Of a stretch of 43,865 bases of DNA, positions 29,770 to 39,728 are shown one piece after another. Both the position numbers and the translations under genes were made by a program. The notes below the pieces were generated by a model. It was not told the origin of the DNA. It did no database searches and saw nothing but the letters and a program-made list of their open reading frames with translations. The DNA lies in contig NZ_LIPN01000047.1 of NCBI RefSeq assembly GCF_001418325.1, positions 352 to 44,216 of the forward strand, written 5' to 3'. Each line of letters starts with the position of its first letter. The stretch's first letter is position 1. The stretch comes from Streptomyces atriruber. GTDB taxonomy: Bacteria > Actinomycetota > Actinomycetes > Streptomycetales > Streptomycetaceae.

Positions 29770-31141
29770 CGGACGCCTCCTTTCCGTCACTTCGGGATCC
29801 GTCACTTTGAGTATCCGGGCCACCACTGACAATCAACTCCCGCTCCTGGCGCGAGCGTCGGCGCGGTACGGGTGGCAGGCTCTGGCCTGGCAGCGGCGGC
29901 ACCGGGAAGCCGCCCGCCATGGGGTCGAAGGCGACCGGCTTCTCCTCCTCCGCGGCGGCTTCCTTCTCGCGCTTGTCGCGGAAGACGTCGACGACGACGG
30001 AGAGCAACAGCAACGCGATGACGCCGCCGCCGACATAGAGCGCGATCGAGGTGAATTCGTAGTCCTCGTTCCGCATCGCCCTGACCGTGGCGACCAGCAT
30101 CAGCCAGACGACCGAGACCGGGATCAGCACCTTCCAGCCGAGCTTCATCAGCTGGTCGTAGCGGACGCGGGGCAGAGAGCCGCGCAGCCAGATGAAGAAG
30201 AACAGCAGCAGCTGGACCTTGATCACGAACCAGAGCATCGGCCACCAGCCGTGGTTCGCGCCCTCCCAGAACGTGCTGATCGGATACGGAGCGCGCCAGC
30301 CGCCCAGGAAGAGCGTGGCCGACACCGCCGAGACGGTGACCATGTTGATGTACTCGGCGAGCATGAACATCGCGAACTTGATGGAGGAGTACTCGGTGTT
30401 GAATCCACCGACGAGGTCGCCCTCGGACTCCGGCATGTCGAACGGCGCGCGGTTCGTCTCGCCGATCATCGTCACGATGTAGATGATGAAAGAGACGGGC
30501 AGCAGCAGGACGTACCACCGGTCCGCCTGCGCCTCGACGATCGCCGACGTCGACATCGAACCCGAGTAGAGGAACACGGAGGCGAAGGCCGCGCCCATCG
30601 CGATCTCGTACGAGATCATCTGCGCGCAGGAGCGCAGGCCGCCGAGGAGCGGGTACGTCGATCCGGAGCTCCAGCCCGCGAGCACGATGCCGTAGATGCC
30701 GACGGAGGCGACCGCGAGGATGTAGAGCATCGCGATCGGCAGGTCGGTGAGCTGCATCGTGGTGCGGTGACCGAAGATCGAGACTTCGTTGCCCGCGGGC
30801 CCGAACGGGATCACCGCGATCGCCATGAAGGCCGGGATCGCCGCGATGACCGGAGCAAGGATGTAGACCACCTTGTCCGCGCGCTTGACGATCACGTCTT
30901 CCTTGAGCATCAGCTTGACGCCGTCCGCGAGGGACTGCAGCAGGCCCCAGGGACCGTTCCGGTTGGGACCGATGCGCAGCTGCATCCAGGCGACGACCTT
31001 GCGCTCCCACACGATGGCGAGGAGGACCGTCACCATCAGGAACGCGAAGCAGAAGACCGCCTTGAAGGCGACCAGCCACCAGGGGTCACGGCCGAACATG
31101 GACAGGTCTTCCGCCGCAAGCGGCACCAGCGTGTGCGTCAC
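29762..31141 (-). CDS. nuoH: NADH-quinone oxidoreductase subunit H
   Basis: A 459-residue membrane subunit that forms the quinone-chamber floor with NuoB and NuoD. It has the usual eight-helix core with [21 protein letters not shown] (about 46-66), [12 protein letters not shown] and the [15 protein letters not shown] loop involved in quinone binding. The last 70 or so residues form a Pro/Arg/Asp-rich tail not found in E. coli (325 residues). It starts at GTG 31141 in overlap with the nuoG stop. Confidence 0.97.
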   Translation of the reverse strand: MTHTLVPLAAEDLSMFGRDPWWLVAFKAVFCFAFLMVTVLLAIVWERKVVAWMQLRIGPNRNGPWGLLQSLADGVKLMLKEDVIVKRADKVVYILAPVIAAIPAFMAIAVIPFGPAGNEVSIFGHRTTMQLTDLPIAMLYILAVASVGIYGIVLAGWSSGSTYPLLGGLRSCAQMISYEIAMGAAFASVFLYSGSMSTSAIVEAQADRWYVLLLPVSFIIYIVTMIGETNRAPFDMPESEGDLVGGFNTEYSSIKFAMFMLAEYINMVTVSAVSATLFLGGWRAPYPISTFWEGANHGWWPMLWFVIKVQLLLFFFIWLRGSLPRVRYDQLMKLGWKVLIPVSVVWLMLVATVRAMRNEDYEFTSIALYVGGGVIALLLLSVVVDVFRDKREKEAAAEEEKPVAFDPMAGGFPVPPLPGQSLPPVPRRRSRQERELIVSGGPDTQSDGSRSDGKEASDG

Positions 31142-33651
31142 GACGTCACCTCCGGGGCCTCAGTGGGCTCCGGCAGGACCGCCGGGCCGATGCGGACGAG
31201 GTCGCCGGGGCGGGCGCCGGTGTCCGACGTGACGCCTCCCCCGGTCGAGTTCAGCGGCAGCCAGACCACGCGGTCGGGCATCTCCGTGATCTGGAGCGGG
31301 AGTTCGGTCGCCCCGGCCGGACCGGCGACCGCAAGGAGGTCGCCGTCCTTCACGCCCGCCTCCGCCGCGGTGGCGGCGGACACGCGCGCGTGGGCGGCGT
31401 GCCGCGTCCCGGCCAGCGCTTCGTCGCCGTCCTGCAGACGGCCCTGGTCGAGCAGCAGCCGGTGCCCCGAGAGGACCGCCTCGCCGGCGGCGGGCCGCGG
31501 CGGCTGGGCGCCGGTCTCCAGGGGGTCCGTGGCGTGCGGGCCGTCCCAGCCGCCGAGCCGGTCCAGCTCGCGGCGCAGGGTCAGCAGGTCGGGCAGGCCG
31601 AGGTGGATGTCCCCGGCGTCGGCGAGCATGTGCAGCACGCGCGCGTCGGTGGGCGCCAGCCTGCGCGTCATCTGGTCCGGCTTCAGCGCGGCGTCGAACA
31701 TCCGCGCGCGGCCCTCCCAGTTGAGGAAGGTGCCCGGCTTCTCGGCGACGGCGGCGACGGGCAGGACCACGTCGGCCCGGTCCGTGACCTCGCTGGGCCG
31801 CAGCTCCAGCGAGACGAGGAAACCGACCTCGTCCAGCGCCGCACGCGCGCGTGCCGGGTCCGGCAGGTCGGCGACCTCGACACCCGCCACCAGCAGGGCG
31901 CCGAGCTCGCCGGTCGCGGCGGCCTCGACGATCTGGCCGGTGTCGCGGCCGTAGCGGTGCGGGAGTTCGGCGACGCCCCAGGCGGCCGCGACCTCGTCCC
32001 GCGCGCGCGGGTCGGTGGCCGGACGTCCGCCGGGCAGCAGCGACGGCAGCGCGCCCACCTCGACGGCGGCACGCTCCCCGGCCCGGCGCGGGATCCACAC
32101 CAGCCGGGCGCCGGTCGCGGCGGCGGCCCGCACGGCGGCGGTGAGCCCGCCGGGCACGGCCGCGAGCCGCTCACCGACGACGATGACCGACCCGTCGGCG
32201 CGCAGCGCCTCGGACGCCTCGGTGCCGGGAGCCTCCAGGCCGACGCCGGCCGCGAGCGCGTCCAGCCACTCGGTCTCGGTGCCCGGCGCCGCGGGCAGCA
32301 GCGTGCCGCCCGCCTTCTCCAGGCCCCGGGTCGCGAACGGCGCGAGGGAGAAGGTGCGCTGGCCGTGCTTGCGCCAGGCCTTGCGCAGCCGCAGAAAGAC
32401 GCCGGGCGCCTCCTCCTCGGACTCGAACCCGGCGAGCAGGACGGTGGGCGCCTTCTCCAGGAGGGCGTACGTGACGCCCGTCCCGTCGAGGTCCCGGCCC
32501 CGGCCCGCCACCCGGGCCGCGAGGAAGTCGGCCTCCTCGCTGCTGTGCACGCGCGCGCGGAAGTCGATGTCGTTCGTGTCGAGCGCCACGCGCGCGTACT
32601 TGCTGTACGCGTAGGCATCCTCCACGGTGAGGCGGCCGCCGACGAGGACCCCGGCCCGGCCGCGCGCGGCGGCGAGACCACGGGCCGCGGTCTCCAGGGC
32701 CTCGGGCCAGCTGGCGGGCTCCAGCTCACCCGTCGAGGCGTTGCGCACCAGAGGTGTCGTCAGCCGGTCGGGGCGCTGCGCGTAACGGAAGCCGAAGCGC
32801 CCCTTGTCGCACATCCACTCCTCGTTGACCTCGGGGTCGTCCGCGGCGAGCCGTCGCATGACCTTGCCGCGCCGGTGGTCCGTGCGGCTCGCGCAGCCAC
32901 CGGAGCAGTGCTCGCACACCGAGGGCGACGACACCAGGTCGAAGGGCCGGGAGCGGAAGCGATACGCCGCCGAGGTCAGCGCGCCGACCGGGCAGATCTG
33001 GATCGTGTTCCCGGAGAAGTACGACTCGAAGGGGTCGCCCTCGCCGGTGCCGACCTGCTGGAGGGCGCCGCGCTCGATGAGCTCGATCATCGGGTCGCCC
33101 GCGACCTGGTTGCTGAAGCGGGTACAGCGCGCACAGAGCACGCACCGCTCGCGGTCGAGCAGCACCTGGGTGGAGATCGGCACCGGCTTCTCGTACGTCC
33201 GCTTCTTGCCCTCGAAGCGGGTGTCCGAGTCGCCGACCTGCATCGCCTGGTTCTGCAGGGGGCACTCGCCGCCCTTGTCGCAGACGGGGCAGTCCAGCGG
33301 GTGGTTGATGAGCAGCAGCTCCATCACGCCGCGCTGCGACTTCTCGGCGACGGCCGAGGTCAGCTGCGACTTCACGACCATGCCGTCGGTGCAGGTGATG
33401 GTGCAGGACGCCATCGGCTTGCGCTGGCCCTCCACCTCGACGATGCACTGACGGCAGGCGCCCGCAGGGTCGAGCAGCGGGTGGTCGCAGAACCGCGGGA
33501 TCTCGATGCCGAGCAGCTCGGCGGCCCGGATCACCAGCGTCCCCTTGGGGACGCTGATCTCGATGCCGTCGATGGTCAGCGAGACGAGATCCTCGGGCGG
33601 AACCGCCGCCTCCCCGCCCCCGGAGGGAGCGTTGTTGGTGGTCACTGTCAT
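31138..33651 (-). CDS. nuoG: NADH-quinone oxidoreductase subunit G
   Basis: An 837-residue iron-sulfur subunit. Ligands seen: the 2Fe-2S cluster N1b at Cys55, Cys66, Cys69 and Cys83; N5 at His117, Cys121, Cys124 and Cys130; N4 at Cys170, Cys173, Cys176 and Cys220; and the off-path N7 cluster at Cys246, Cys249, Cys253 and Cys281, with the same spacing as E. coli. The C-terminal half is a molybdopterin-oxidoreductase-like domain that is poorly conserved and carries no molybdenum ligand motif. The ATG at 33651 overlaps the nuoF stop (ATGA). Confidence 0.97.
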   Translation of the reverse strand: MTVTTNNAPSGGGEAAVPPEDLVSLTIDGIEISVPKGTLVIRAAELLGIEIPRFCDHPLLDPAGACRQCIVEVEGQRKPMASCTITCTDGMVVKSQLTSAVAEKSQRGVMELLLINHPLDCPVCDKGGECPLQNQAMQVGDSDTRFEGKKRTYEKPVPISTQVLLDRERCVLCARCTRFSNQVAGDPMIELIERGALQQVGTGEGDPFESYFSGNTIQICPVGALTSAAYRFRSRPFDLVSSPSVCEHCSGGCASRTDHRRGKVMRRLAADDPEVNEEWMCDKGRFGFRYAQRPDRLTTPLVRNASTGELEPASWPEALETAARGLAAARGRAGVLVGGRLTVEDAYAYSKYARVALDTNDIDFRARVHSSEEADFLAARVAGRGRDLDGTGVTYALLEKAPTVLLAGFESEEEAPGVFLRLRKAWRKHGQRTFSLAPFATRGLEKAGGTLLPAAPGTETEWLDALAAGVGLEAPGTEASEALRADGSVIVVGERLAAVPGGLTAAVRAAAATGARLVWIPRRAGERAAVEVGALPSLLPGGRPATDPRARDEVAAAWGVAELPHRYGRDTGQIVEAAATGELGALLVAGVEVADLPDPARARAALDEVGFLVSLELRPSEVTDRADVVLPVAAVAEKPGTFLNWEGRARMFDAALKPDQMTRRLAPTDARVLHMLADAGDIHLGLPDLLTLRRELDRLGGWDGPHATDPLETGAQPPRPAAGEAVLSGHRLLLDQGRLQDGDEALAGTRHAAHARVSAATAAEAGVKDGDLLAVAGPAGATELPLQITEMPDRVVWLPLNSTGGGVTSDTGARPGDLVRIGPAVLPEPTEAPEVTS

Positions 33652-35009
33652 GCGTTCACCTGCGCGCTTTCAGCGGGCCGGTCGGCCCAGAGAGTCGACT
33701 TGGCCGGGTCGAAGGGGCAGCCCTTGCCGGTGATGTGCTGCTCGTACTCCTCGCGGAAGTACTTCAGCGAGGAGAAGATCGGCGAGGCCGCGCCGTCGCC
33801 CAGGGCGCAGAAGGACTTGCCGTTGATGTTGTCGGCGATGTCGTTCAGCTTGTCCAGGTCGGCCATGACGCCCTTGCCGGCCTCGATGTCCCGGAGCAAC
33901 TGCACCAGCCAGTACGTGCCTTCGCGGCAGGGCGTGCACTTGCCGCAGGACTCGTGGGCGTAGAACTCGGTCCAGCGGGTCACGGCCCGCACGACGCACG
34001 TCGTCTCGTCGAAGCACTGGAGCGCCTTGGTGCCGAGCATCGATCCGGCGGCGCCGACGCCCTCGTAGTCCAGGGGGACGTCGAGGTGCTCGTCGGTGAA
34101 CATCGGCGTCGAAGAGCCGCCCGGGGTCCAGAACTTGAGCCGGTGCCCGGCGCGCATGCCGCCGCTCATGTCGAGCAGCTGGCGCAGCGTGATGCCGAGC
34201 GGACCCTCGTACTGACCGGGGTTGGTGACGTGCCCGCTCAGCGAGTAGAGGGTGAAGCCGGGCGACTTCTCGCTGCCCATCGACTTGAACCAGTCTTTCC
34301 CCCGGTTGAGGATCGCGGGAACGGACGCGATGGACTCGACGTTATTCACGACAGTGGGGCATGCGTAGAGGCCCGCGACGGCAGGGAAGGGGGGTCGCAG
34401 TCGCGGCTGGCCGCGGCGGCCTTCGAGCGAGTCGAGCAGTGCGGTCTCTTCACCGCAGATGTACGCGCCCGCGCCTGCGTGCACGGTGAGTTCGAGATCG
34501 AGTCCGCTGCCCAGCACGTTCTTCCCGAGGTAGCCCGCCGCATACGCCTCGCGGACGGCCTCGTGCAGCCTGCGCAGGACGGGGACGACTTCACCCCGCA
34601 GATAGATGAAGGCATGTGACGACCTGATCGCGTGGCACGCGATGACGATCCCCTCGATGAGGGAATGCGGGTTCGCGAAGAGGAGCGGGATGTCCTTGCA
34701 GGTCCCCGGCTCCGATTCGTCGGCGTTGACAACCAGATAGTGCGGCTTGCCGTCTCCCTGCGGGATGAACTGCCACTTCATTCCGGTGGGGAAGCCCGCG
34801 CCGCCCCTGCCCCGCAGCCCGGAGTCCTTCACGTACGCGATGACGTCGTCCGGGGCCATGGCGAGCGCCTTGCGCAGGCCTTCGTACCCCTCGTGCCGTC
34901 GGTAGGTGTCCAGCGTCCAGGACTTCTCCTCGTCCCAGAAGGCCGAAAGAACCGGTGCGAGCAGCTTCTCGGGGCTGGTCTCGTTGTCGATCTCGGCTGC
35001 CAAGGTCAT
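33648..35009 (-). CDS. nuoF: NADH-quinone oxidoreductase subunit F (NADH/FMN site)
   Basis: A 453-residue subunit that oxidises NADH. FMN/NADH loop: [13 protein letters not shown] (64-76), then [12 protein letters not shown] (95-106) and [13 protein letters not shown] (179-191). The N3 cluster ligands are Cys355, Cys358, Cys361 and Cys401 in [12 protein letters not shown] and FCALGDGA. The start is the ATG at 35009, sharing one base with the nuoE stop (TGATG), so reinitiation coupling is likely. Confidence 0.97.
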   Translation of the reverse strand: MTLAAEIDNETSPEKLLAPVLSAFWDEEKSWTLDTYRRHEGYEGLRKALAMAPDDVIAYVKDSGLRGRGGAGFPTGMKWQFIPQGDGKPHYLVVNADESEPGTCKDIPLLFANPHSLIEGIVIACHAIRSSHAFIYLRGEVVPVLRRLHEAVREAYAAGYLGKNVLGSGLDLELTVHAGAGAYICGEETALLDSLEGRRGQPRLRPPFPAVAGLYACPTVVNNVESIASVPAILNRGKDWFKSMGSEKSPGFTLYSLSGHVTNPGQYEGPLGITLRQLLDMSGGMRAGHRLKFWTPGGSSTPMFTDEHLDVPLDYEGVGAAGSMLGTKALQCFDETTCVVRAVTRWTEFYAHESCGKCTPCREGTYWLVQLLRDIEAGKGVMADLDKLNDIADNINGKSFCALGDGAASPIFSSLKYFREEYEQHITGKGCPFDPAKSTLWADRPAESAQVNA

Positions 35010-35860
35010 CACTCCCCCTCCTCGGCGGTCGGCCCTGCCGGGTGCGCCGGGTCGGACGCCGAGGTGTGCTGCGGCGCGTCGTGCGAGCTGAGGTGCTCGG
35101 CGGGGGCCTCGTCCTGAGGGCCTCCCGCGCGCGGGTGGACGACGCGCGGCTGCGGCTCCTCGCCCTTGGCCAGGCGCAGTCCGATCAGCGAGGCGGGGCC
35201 CGCGCCGCCGCTCGCCTCGACGGCGCCGGGGCGCGCGTCCGGGAAGCCGGCCAGGATCCGGGCCGTCTCCTTGTACGTGCACAGGGGCGCCCCGCGGCTG
35301 GGCCGCACGACCTTCCCGTCGCGCAGGTCGTCGACGAGCCGCTTGGCGGACTCCGGGGTCTGGTTGTCGAAGAACTCCCAGTTGACCATCACCACGGGGG
35401 CGAAGTCGCAGGCGGCGTTGCACTCGATGTGCTCAAGGGTGATCTTGCCGTCCCCGGTCGTCTCGTCGTTGCCGATGGCGAGGTGCTCCTTGAGCTCCTC
35501 GAAGATCGCGTCGCCGCCCATGACCGCGCACAGCGTGTTGGTGCAGACGCCGACCTGGTAGTCACCGGACGGCTTGCGCCGGTACATGGTGTAGAAGGTC
35601 GCGACGGCCGTGACCTCTGCCGTGGTCAGGCCCAGCATCTCGGCGCAGAACCGCATGCCGGTGCGGGTGACGTGCCCCTCCTCGGACTGCACCAGGTGCA
35701 GCAGCGGGAGGAGGGCCGACCGGGATCCCGGGTAGCGCGCGATGACGTCCTTGGCGTCCACCTCTAGGCGGGCCCGCACGTCGGCCGGGTAGTCGGGGGC
35801 GGGGAGTTGGGGCATGCCCAGGCTGACGCCCGCGCCCTGCTCTGAAGGAGTGGTGGTCAC
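35009..35860 (-). CDS. nuoE: NADH-quinone oxidoreductase subunit E (2Fe-2S)
   Basis: A 283-residue thioredoxin-like 2Fe-2S subunit holding cluster N1a: Cys106, Cys111, Cys147 and Cys151 (CTNTLC and CNAAC). E. coli NuoE has 166 residues. Here about 80 low-complexity residues (Pro/Ala/Glu/His-rich, from about residue 205) follow the domain, probably disordered. It starts at GTG 35860 after GGGAGG and overlaps the nuoD stop by four bases. Confidence 0.96.
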   Translation of the reverse strand: MTTTPSEQGAGVSLGMPQLPAPDYPADVRARLEVDAKDVIARYPGSRSALLPLLHLVQSEEGHVTRTGMRFCAEMLGLTTAEVTAVATFYTMYRRKPSGDYQVGVCTNTLCAVMGGDAIFEELKEHLAIGNDETTGDGKITLEHIECNAACDFAPVVMVNWEFFDNQTPESAKRLVDDLRDGKVVRPSRGAPLCTYKETARILAGFPDARPGAVEASGGAGPASLIGLRLAKGEEPQPRVVHPRAGGPQDEAPAEHLSSHDAPQHTSASDPAHPAGPTAEEGE

Positions 35861-37191
35861 CGGTCGACGCCTCCCATCACGGGGTCGATGGACGCGACAG
35901 CGACGATGACGTCGGCGACCTGGCCGCCCTCGCACATCGCCGCCATGGCCTGGAGGTTGGTGAAGGACGGGTCGCGGAAGTGGACCCGGTAGGGGCGGGT
36001 GCCGCCGTCGGAGACGACGTGCACGCCGAGCTCGCCCTTGGGCGACTCGACCGCCGTGTACGTCTGTCCCGGCGGGACCCGGAACCCCTCGGTCACCAGC
36101 TTGAAGTGGTGGATGAGGGACTCCATGGAGGTGCCCATGATCTTCTTGATGTGGTCGAGCGAGTTGCCCAGGCCGTCCGGGCCGAGGGCCAGTTGGGCGG
36201 GCCAGGCGATCTTCTTGTCCTCGACCATGACCGGGCCGGGGGCGAGCCGGTCGATGCACTGCTCGATGATGCGCAGCGACTGCCGCATCTCCTCCAGGCG
36301 GATCAGGAAGCGTCCGTAGGAGTCGCAGGTGTCGGCGGTCGGGACGTCGAACTCGTAGTTCTCGTAGCCGCAGTAGGGCTGGGACTTGCGCAGGTCGTGC
36401 GGGAGGCCCGCCGAGCGCAGGACCGGTCCGGTGGCGCCGAGGGCCATGCAGCCGGCGAGGTCGAGATAGCCGACGTCCTGCATGCGGGCCTTGAAGATGG
36501 GGTTCCCGGTGGCGAGCTTGTCGTACTCGGGGATGTTCTTCTTCATCGTCTTCACGAACTCGCGCAGCTGGTCGACCGTGCCGGGCGGCAGGTCCTGGGC
36601 GAGTCCGCCGGGCCGGACGTACGCGTGGTTCATCCGGAGGCCGGTGATGAGTTCGAAGACATCGAGAACGAGTTCACGATCCCGGAATCCGTAGATCATG
36701 ATCGTGGTCGCGCCGAGTTCCATGCCGCCGGTGGCGATGCACACCAGGTGCGAGGAGAGGCGGTTGAGCTCCATGAGGAGCACGCGGATGACCGAGGCGC
36801 GGTCCGGGATCTGGTCCTCGATGCCGAGGAGCTTCTCGACCCCGAGGCAGTACGCCGTCTCGTTGAAGAACGGCGTCAGGTAGTCCATGCGCGTGACGAA
36901 CGTCGTGCCCTGCGTCCACGTGCGGTATTCGAGGTTCTTCTCGATGCCGGTGTGCAGATAGCCGATGCCGCAGCGGGCCTCGGAGACGGTCTCGCCCTCA
37001 ATCTCCAGGATGAGCCGGAGCACACCGTGCGTGGACGGGTGCTGCGGGCCCATGTTGACGATGATGCGCTCGTCGTCGGCCTTGGCCGCGGACTGGACGA
37101 CCTCGTCCCAGTCGCCGCCGGTGACCGTATATACGGTCCCCTCGGTCGTCTCGCGGGGGGAAGCGTGGGATGTTCCCTGAGTGGCAGACAT
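35857..37191 (-). CDS. nuoD: NADH-quinone oxidoreductase subunit D
   Basis: A 444-residue subunit of the quinone-reducing module, related to hydrogenase large subunits. GPQHPSTHG (48-56) supplies His55, and RMDYL supplies Tyr104; both match the quinone head-group ligands known from the Thermus enzyme. The hydrogenase Ni-Fe cysteines are absent, as expected. NuoC and NuoD are separate genes here, unlike the E. coli fusion. The ATG shares one base with the nuoC stop. Confidence 0.97.
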   Translation of the reverse strand: MSATQGTSHASPRETTEGTVYTVTGGDWDEVVQSAAKADDERIIVNMGPQHPSTHGVLRLILEIEGETVSEARCGIGYLHTGIEKNLEYRTWTQGTTFVTRMDYLTPFFNETAYCLGVEKLLGIEDQIPDRASVIRVLLMELNRLSSHLVCIATGGMELGATTIMIYGFRDRELVLDVFELITGLRMNHAYVRPGGLAQDLPPGTVDQLREFVKTMKKNIPEYDKLATGNPIFKARMQDVGYLDLAGCMALGATGPVLRSAGLPHDLRKSQPYCGYENYEFDVPTADTCDSYGRFLIRLEEMRQSLRIIEQCIDRLAPGPVMVEDKKIAWPAQLALGPDGLGNSLDHIKKIMGTSMESLIHHFKLVTEGFRVPPGQTYTAVESPKGELGVHVVSDGGTRPYRVHFRDPSFTNLQAMAAMCEGGQVADVIVAVASIDPVMGGVDR

Positions 37192-37913
37192 CAGCTGTAC
37201 GACCTCCGCTGGTCCGGAGCCGGGATCTGGGCGCCCTTGTATTCGACGGGGATGCCGCCGAGGGGGTAGTCCTTGCGCTGCGGGAACCCCTGCCAGTCGT
37301 CCGGCATCATGATCCGCGTGAGCGCCGGGTGGCCGTCGAAGATCAGGCCGAAGAAGTCGTACGCCTCGCGCTCGTGCCAGTCGTTGGTCGGATAGACCGG
37401 GACCAGTGAGGGCAGGTGCGGATCGCCTTCGGGGACGCCGACTTCGAGCCGGATCAGCCGGTTGTGGGTGATCGAGCGCAGGTGGTAGACGGCGTGCAGC
37501 TCGCGGCCCTTGTCGCCGGGGAGGTGCACCCCGCTCACGCCCGTGCAGAGCTCGAAGCGCAGGGCCGGGTCGTCGCGCAGCGTCTGGGCCACGCGGACGA
37601 GGTGTTCGCGCTCGATGTGGAAGGTGAGCTCGCCGCGGTCGACGACCGTCTTCTCGATGGCGTTCTCCGGGACGAGGCCCTGCTCTTCCAGGGCCCCTTC
37701 CAGTTCGTCCGCGGTCTCGTCGAACCAGCCGCCGTAGGGGCGCGAGGAGGCGCCGGGCAGGGTGACGGTCCGCACGAGCCCGCCGTAGCCGGACGTGTCC
37801 GCGCCGTTGGCGGCGCCGAACATGCCCTTGCGTACGCCGATGACCTCGCCGGCCTCGTCGCGCGGCGCCGGTACGCCGTTGCCGTTCAGGTGCTCGTCGT
37901 GCGCGTCGCTCAC
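37191..37913 (-). CDS. nuoC: NADH-quinone oxidoreductase subunit C
   Basis: A 240-residue peripheral-arm scaffold subunit (30 kDa type). The family signature is [18 protein letters not shown] (about residues 178-195), followed by RIMMPDDW. The first 80 residues form an extra hydrophilic leader rich in Gly and Asp. It starts at GTG 37913 in a GTGA overlap with nuoB. Confidence 0.96.
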   Translation of the reverse strand: MSDAHDEHLNGNGVPAPRDEAGEVIGVRKGMFGAANGADTSGYGGLVRTVTLPGASSRPYGGWFDETADELEGALEEQGLVPENAIEKTVVDRGELTFHIEREHLVRVAQTLRDDPALRFELCTGVSGVHLPGDKGRELHAVYHLRSITHNRLIRLEVGVPEGDPHLPSLVPVYPTNDWHEREAYDFFGLIFDGHPALTRIMMPDDWQGFPQRKDYPLGGIPVEYKGAQIPAPDQRRSYS

Positions 37914-38464
37914 CGCAGCAGCCCCTTCATCTCGATGGTGGGGAGCGCCTTGAGGGCCGCCTCCTCCGCCTCACGGGCGGCTTCTTCCGCGTTCACGCCG
38001 AGCTTGGTGTTCTGGATCTTCTGATGGAGCTTGAGAATCGCGTCCAACAGCATCTCGGGGCGTGGCGGGCAGCCGGGCAAATAGATGTCAACCGGGACAA
38101 CGTGGTCCACGCCCTGCACAATCGCGTAATTGTTGAACATTCCACCCGATGAAGCGCAAACCCCCATGGAAATGACCCACTTGGGATTCGGCATCTGGTC
38201 ATAGACCTGCCGCAGCACCGGCGCCATCTTCTGGCTCACCCGGCCCGCCACGATCATCAGGTCGGCCTGGCGCGGCGACCCGCGGAAGACCTCCATGCCG
38301 AAGCGCGCCATGTCATAGCGCCCGGCACCGGTCGTCATCATCTCGATGGCGCAGCAGGCGAGGCCGAACGTGGCGGGGAAGACGGACGACTTCCGCATCC
38401 AGCCCGCGGCCTGCTCGACGGTGGTCAGCAGAAATCCGCTCGGCAGCTTCTCTTCGATTCCCAT
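37910..38464 (-). CDS. nuoB: NADH-quinone oxidoreductase subunit B (cluster N2)
   Basis: A 184-residue subunit that holds the terminal 4Fe-4S cluster N2, which hands electrons to quinone. The adjacent Cys37-Cys38 pair (LACCAIEM), Cys103 (GVCASSGG) and Cys132 (PGCPPRPE) are all present. It starts at ATG 38464 with GAGGGG about nine bases upstream and lies 21 bp after nuoA. Base composition at 38030-38160 dips in GC compared with the rest of the operon. Confidence 0.97.
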   Translation of the reverse strand: MGIEEKLPSGFLLTTVEQAAGWMRKSSVFPATFGLACCAIEMMTTGAGRYDMARFGMEVFRGSPRQADLMIVAGRVSQKMAPVLRQVYDQMPNPKWVISMGVCASSGGMFNNYAIVQGVDHVVPVDIYLPGCPPRPEMLLDAILKLHQKIQNTKLGVNAEEAAREAEEAALKALPTIEMKGLLR

Positions 38465-38485
38465 GCTCTTTGACCCCTCAGACCC

Positions 38486-38845
38486 TTAGTCCCATTCCAG
38501 GCCGCCGCGTCGCCATACGTACGCGTACGCGACGAAGACGGTGAGCACGAAGAGCAGCATCTCCACGAGCCCGAAAATCCCCAGCGCGTCGAAAGTGACG
38601 GCCCAGGGATAGAGGAAGACGATCTCGATGTCGAAGACGATGAAGAGCATCGCCGTCAGGTAGTACTTGATGGGGAATCGCCCGCCGCCTGCCGGCGTCG
38701 GCGTCGGCTCGATGCCGCACTCATAGGCCTCTAGCTTTGCGCGGTTGTACCGCTTTGGACCGATAAGCGTGGCCATGACCACGGAGAAGATCGCAAAGCC
38801 TGCCCCGAGGGCTCCCAGCACGAGGATGGGCGCATAGGCGTTCAC
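38486..38845 (-). CDS. nuoA: NADH-quinone oxidoreductase subunit A
   Basis: A 119-residue membrane subunit with three helices. Its conserved loop has YECG (41-44) with a Cys that contacts the quinone cavity, and FDIEIVFLYPW (71-81) carries the acidic pair Asp72/Glu74. It is the first gene of nuoA-N. The start is the GTG at 38845, preceded by two GGAG-type sites; a longer in-frame reading to 39100 crosses the promoter region and is not real. The Rex-like site at 38926-38943 lies 81-98 bp upstream. Confidence 0.96.
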   Translation of the reverse strand: MNAYAPILVLGALGAGFAIFSVVMATLIGPKRYNRAKLEAYECGIEPTPTPAGGGRFPIKYYLTAMLFIVFDIEIVFLYPWAVTFDALGIFGLVEMLLFVLTVFVAYAYVWRRGGLEWD

Positions 38846-38925
38846 GCTCCTCGCTCCTCTCAGTCGGCACTGACTGTTGGCGGTTGCGTCGGACCGCTCC
38901 CTGATTCCCATCGAAGATCGCTTAC

Positions 38926-38943
38926 ATGTGAAGCAGGTCACAA
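38926..38943. promoter_or_regulatory. Rex-operator-like palindrome upstream of nuoA
   Basis: ATGTGAA, GCAG, GTCACAA on the plus strand reads as TTGTGAC...TTCACAT on the nuo strand. It matches the Rex site TTGTGAA-N4-TTCACAA at 6 of 7 bases in each arm. A possible -10, TAGGAT (minus strand, 38959-38964), would put transcription start just before it, so bound Rex would block initiation. Rex senses NADH/NAD+ and, as I recall, was reported to act on nuo in S. coelicolor. Confidence 0.65.
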
Positions 38944-39307
38944 GCCCAACTGCCCCGCATCCTATGCCCGGCGGTCTGTGATCTGCGACACGGGGTGCGA
39001 CAACGGCTTTGTGATCTCCACCACCTGACGAAGGATCATGAAGTCGGATGAGCGGTGATCTTCGTACGCGAAGCGCCTGAGCGATCACTAGAGGTGACAT
39101 CTCAGCGCGTCATCGCTGGTCGAAGGCGTGTCGCTCTATCAAGCGGTGGCACCTGCAAGCAAATTGGCGCTGGACGGGATCACTTGATAGAGGAGTCGCG
39201 TTCACACTTTGGCGGCACAGGTGTGGACGGATGTGGACGCGTGCGCCGATTCACTAGCGCCGGGCCCCCTGTTCGCCGGGACCCACCACTCCGCGACCGG
39301 CGGCCTC

Positions 39308-39381
39308 GGTCGGCCTTCGCGGCCGACCCTCACGGACGATCTCCGCGACCGACCCGACGCGCCCCCTCCGCCCGGAGGGGG
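39308..39381. terminator. Two strong hairpins inside the nuoA-upstream gap
   Basis: GGTCGGCC (39308-39315) pairs with GGCCGACC (39321-39328) across TTCGC, and CCCCCTCCG (39362-39370) pairs with CGGAGGGGG (39373-39381). Both arms are perfect. No annotated gene ends here, so if they terminate anything it must be an unrecognised transcript. Confidence 0.4.
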
Positions 39382-39420
39382 TCACCCGACCCACCCTCGA
39401 ACCGCCGTCGGAATCTGCGG

Positions 39421-39469
39421 GAGATCTCAGGGATGTCTCAGCGAGATCTCAAGGAGACCCCCAGGAGGT
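39421..39469. repeat. 11-bp-period direct repeats
   Basis: Units GAGATCTCAGG (39421), GATGTCTCAGC (39432), GAGATCTCAAG (39443) and GAGACCCCCAG (39454), plus GAGGT (39465), recur every 11 bp, about one helical turn. Such phasing is typical of direct-repeat sites for SARP or OmpR-type regulators; the sequence does not match a PHO box that I know. Confidence 0.6.
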
Positions 39470-39474
39470 CGCGG

Positions 39475-39490
39475 TGTGACCTGCGCCACA
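39475..39490. promoter_or_regulatory. Second Rex/Crp-like palindrome
   Basis: TGTGACCTGCGCCACA differs at only two of 16 bases from the nuoA-proximal site read on the nuo strand (TGTGACCTGCTTCACA). It fits TGTGA-N6-ACACA-type Crp/Fnr or Rex sites imperfectly. It lies 28 bp before the possible promoter of the NlpC/P60 gene. Confidence 0.4.
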
Positions 39491-39517
39491 GGGTGAACTT
39501 CCCCGAATAAGCCGGGC

Positions 39518-39547
39518 TTGGCCAACGGACTCAACGGGTGGTAGACC
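39518..39547 (+). promoter_or_regulatory. Possible promoter of the NlpC/P60 gene
   Basis: TTGGCC (39518-39523), an 18-bp spacer and TAGACC (39542-39547) resemble a housekeeping promoter. The resulting leader of about 175 bases holds the inverted repeats TGATCAC/GTGATCA (39580-39597) and GGATTC/GAATCC (39647-39665). Confidence 0.4.
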
Positions 39548-39728
39548 GAGGGCAATTCGGGCGTATCACAGAAAACCCATGATCACAGGCGTGATCAGCC
39601 CTGTCCGCATTGCCCGTTACGGCGTCAATAAAGAGCGACACGCCCGGGATTCAGGCGCGGAATCCGTAACTGTGGCGCAGCACACGTTTCTTGAAGGGAA
39701 CCGTGAGTCCCTGATAGCGGTTGGTCTC

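Larger units (their letters stand above)
38846..39728. other. 883-bp gene-free region between nuoA and the NlpC/P60 gene, rich in hairpins
   Basis: No credible protein gene: the open frames at 39055-39510 and 39209-39496 have low-complexity shadow composition. Inverted repeats seen: GTGATC/GATCAC (39055-39060, 39083-39088) enclosing CTTCG/CGAAG; CTCTATCAAG/CTTGATAGAG (39134-39143, 39183-39192); GGTCGGCC/GGCCGACC around TTCGC (39308-39328); and CCCCCTCCG/CGGAGGGGG (39362-39381), which is terminator-like. An 11-bp repeat array, a second Rex/Crp-like site and the leader of the next gene follow. The density suggests a small RNA or long leaders; this is unproven. Confidence 0.55.

Noticed and set aside
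31390..33963. Plus-strand frame of about 857 codons opposite nuoG
   Set aside because: Antisense shadow of nuoG with no recognisable domain; nuoG on the other strand has all its cluster ligands.
39055..39510. Open frames in the nuoA-upstream gap
   Set aside because: Arg/Pro-rich without a family match or ribosome site; inverted repeats explain this region better.
39541..39728. c-di-AMP (ydaO-type) riboswitch expected before NlpC/P60 genes
   Set aside because: Conserved riboswitch sequence blocks that I know from actinobacterial leaders were not seen; only generic inverted repeats are present.
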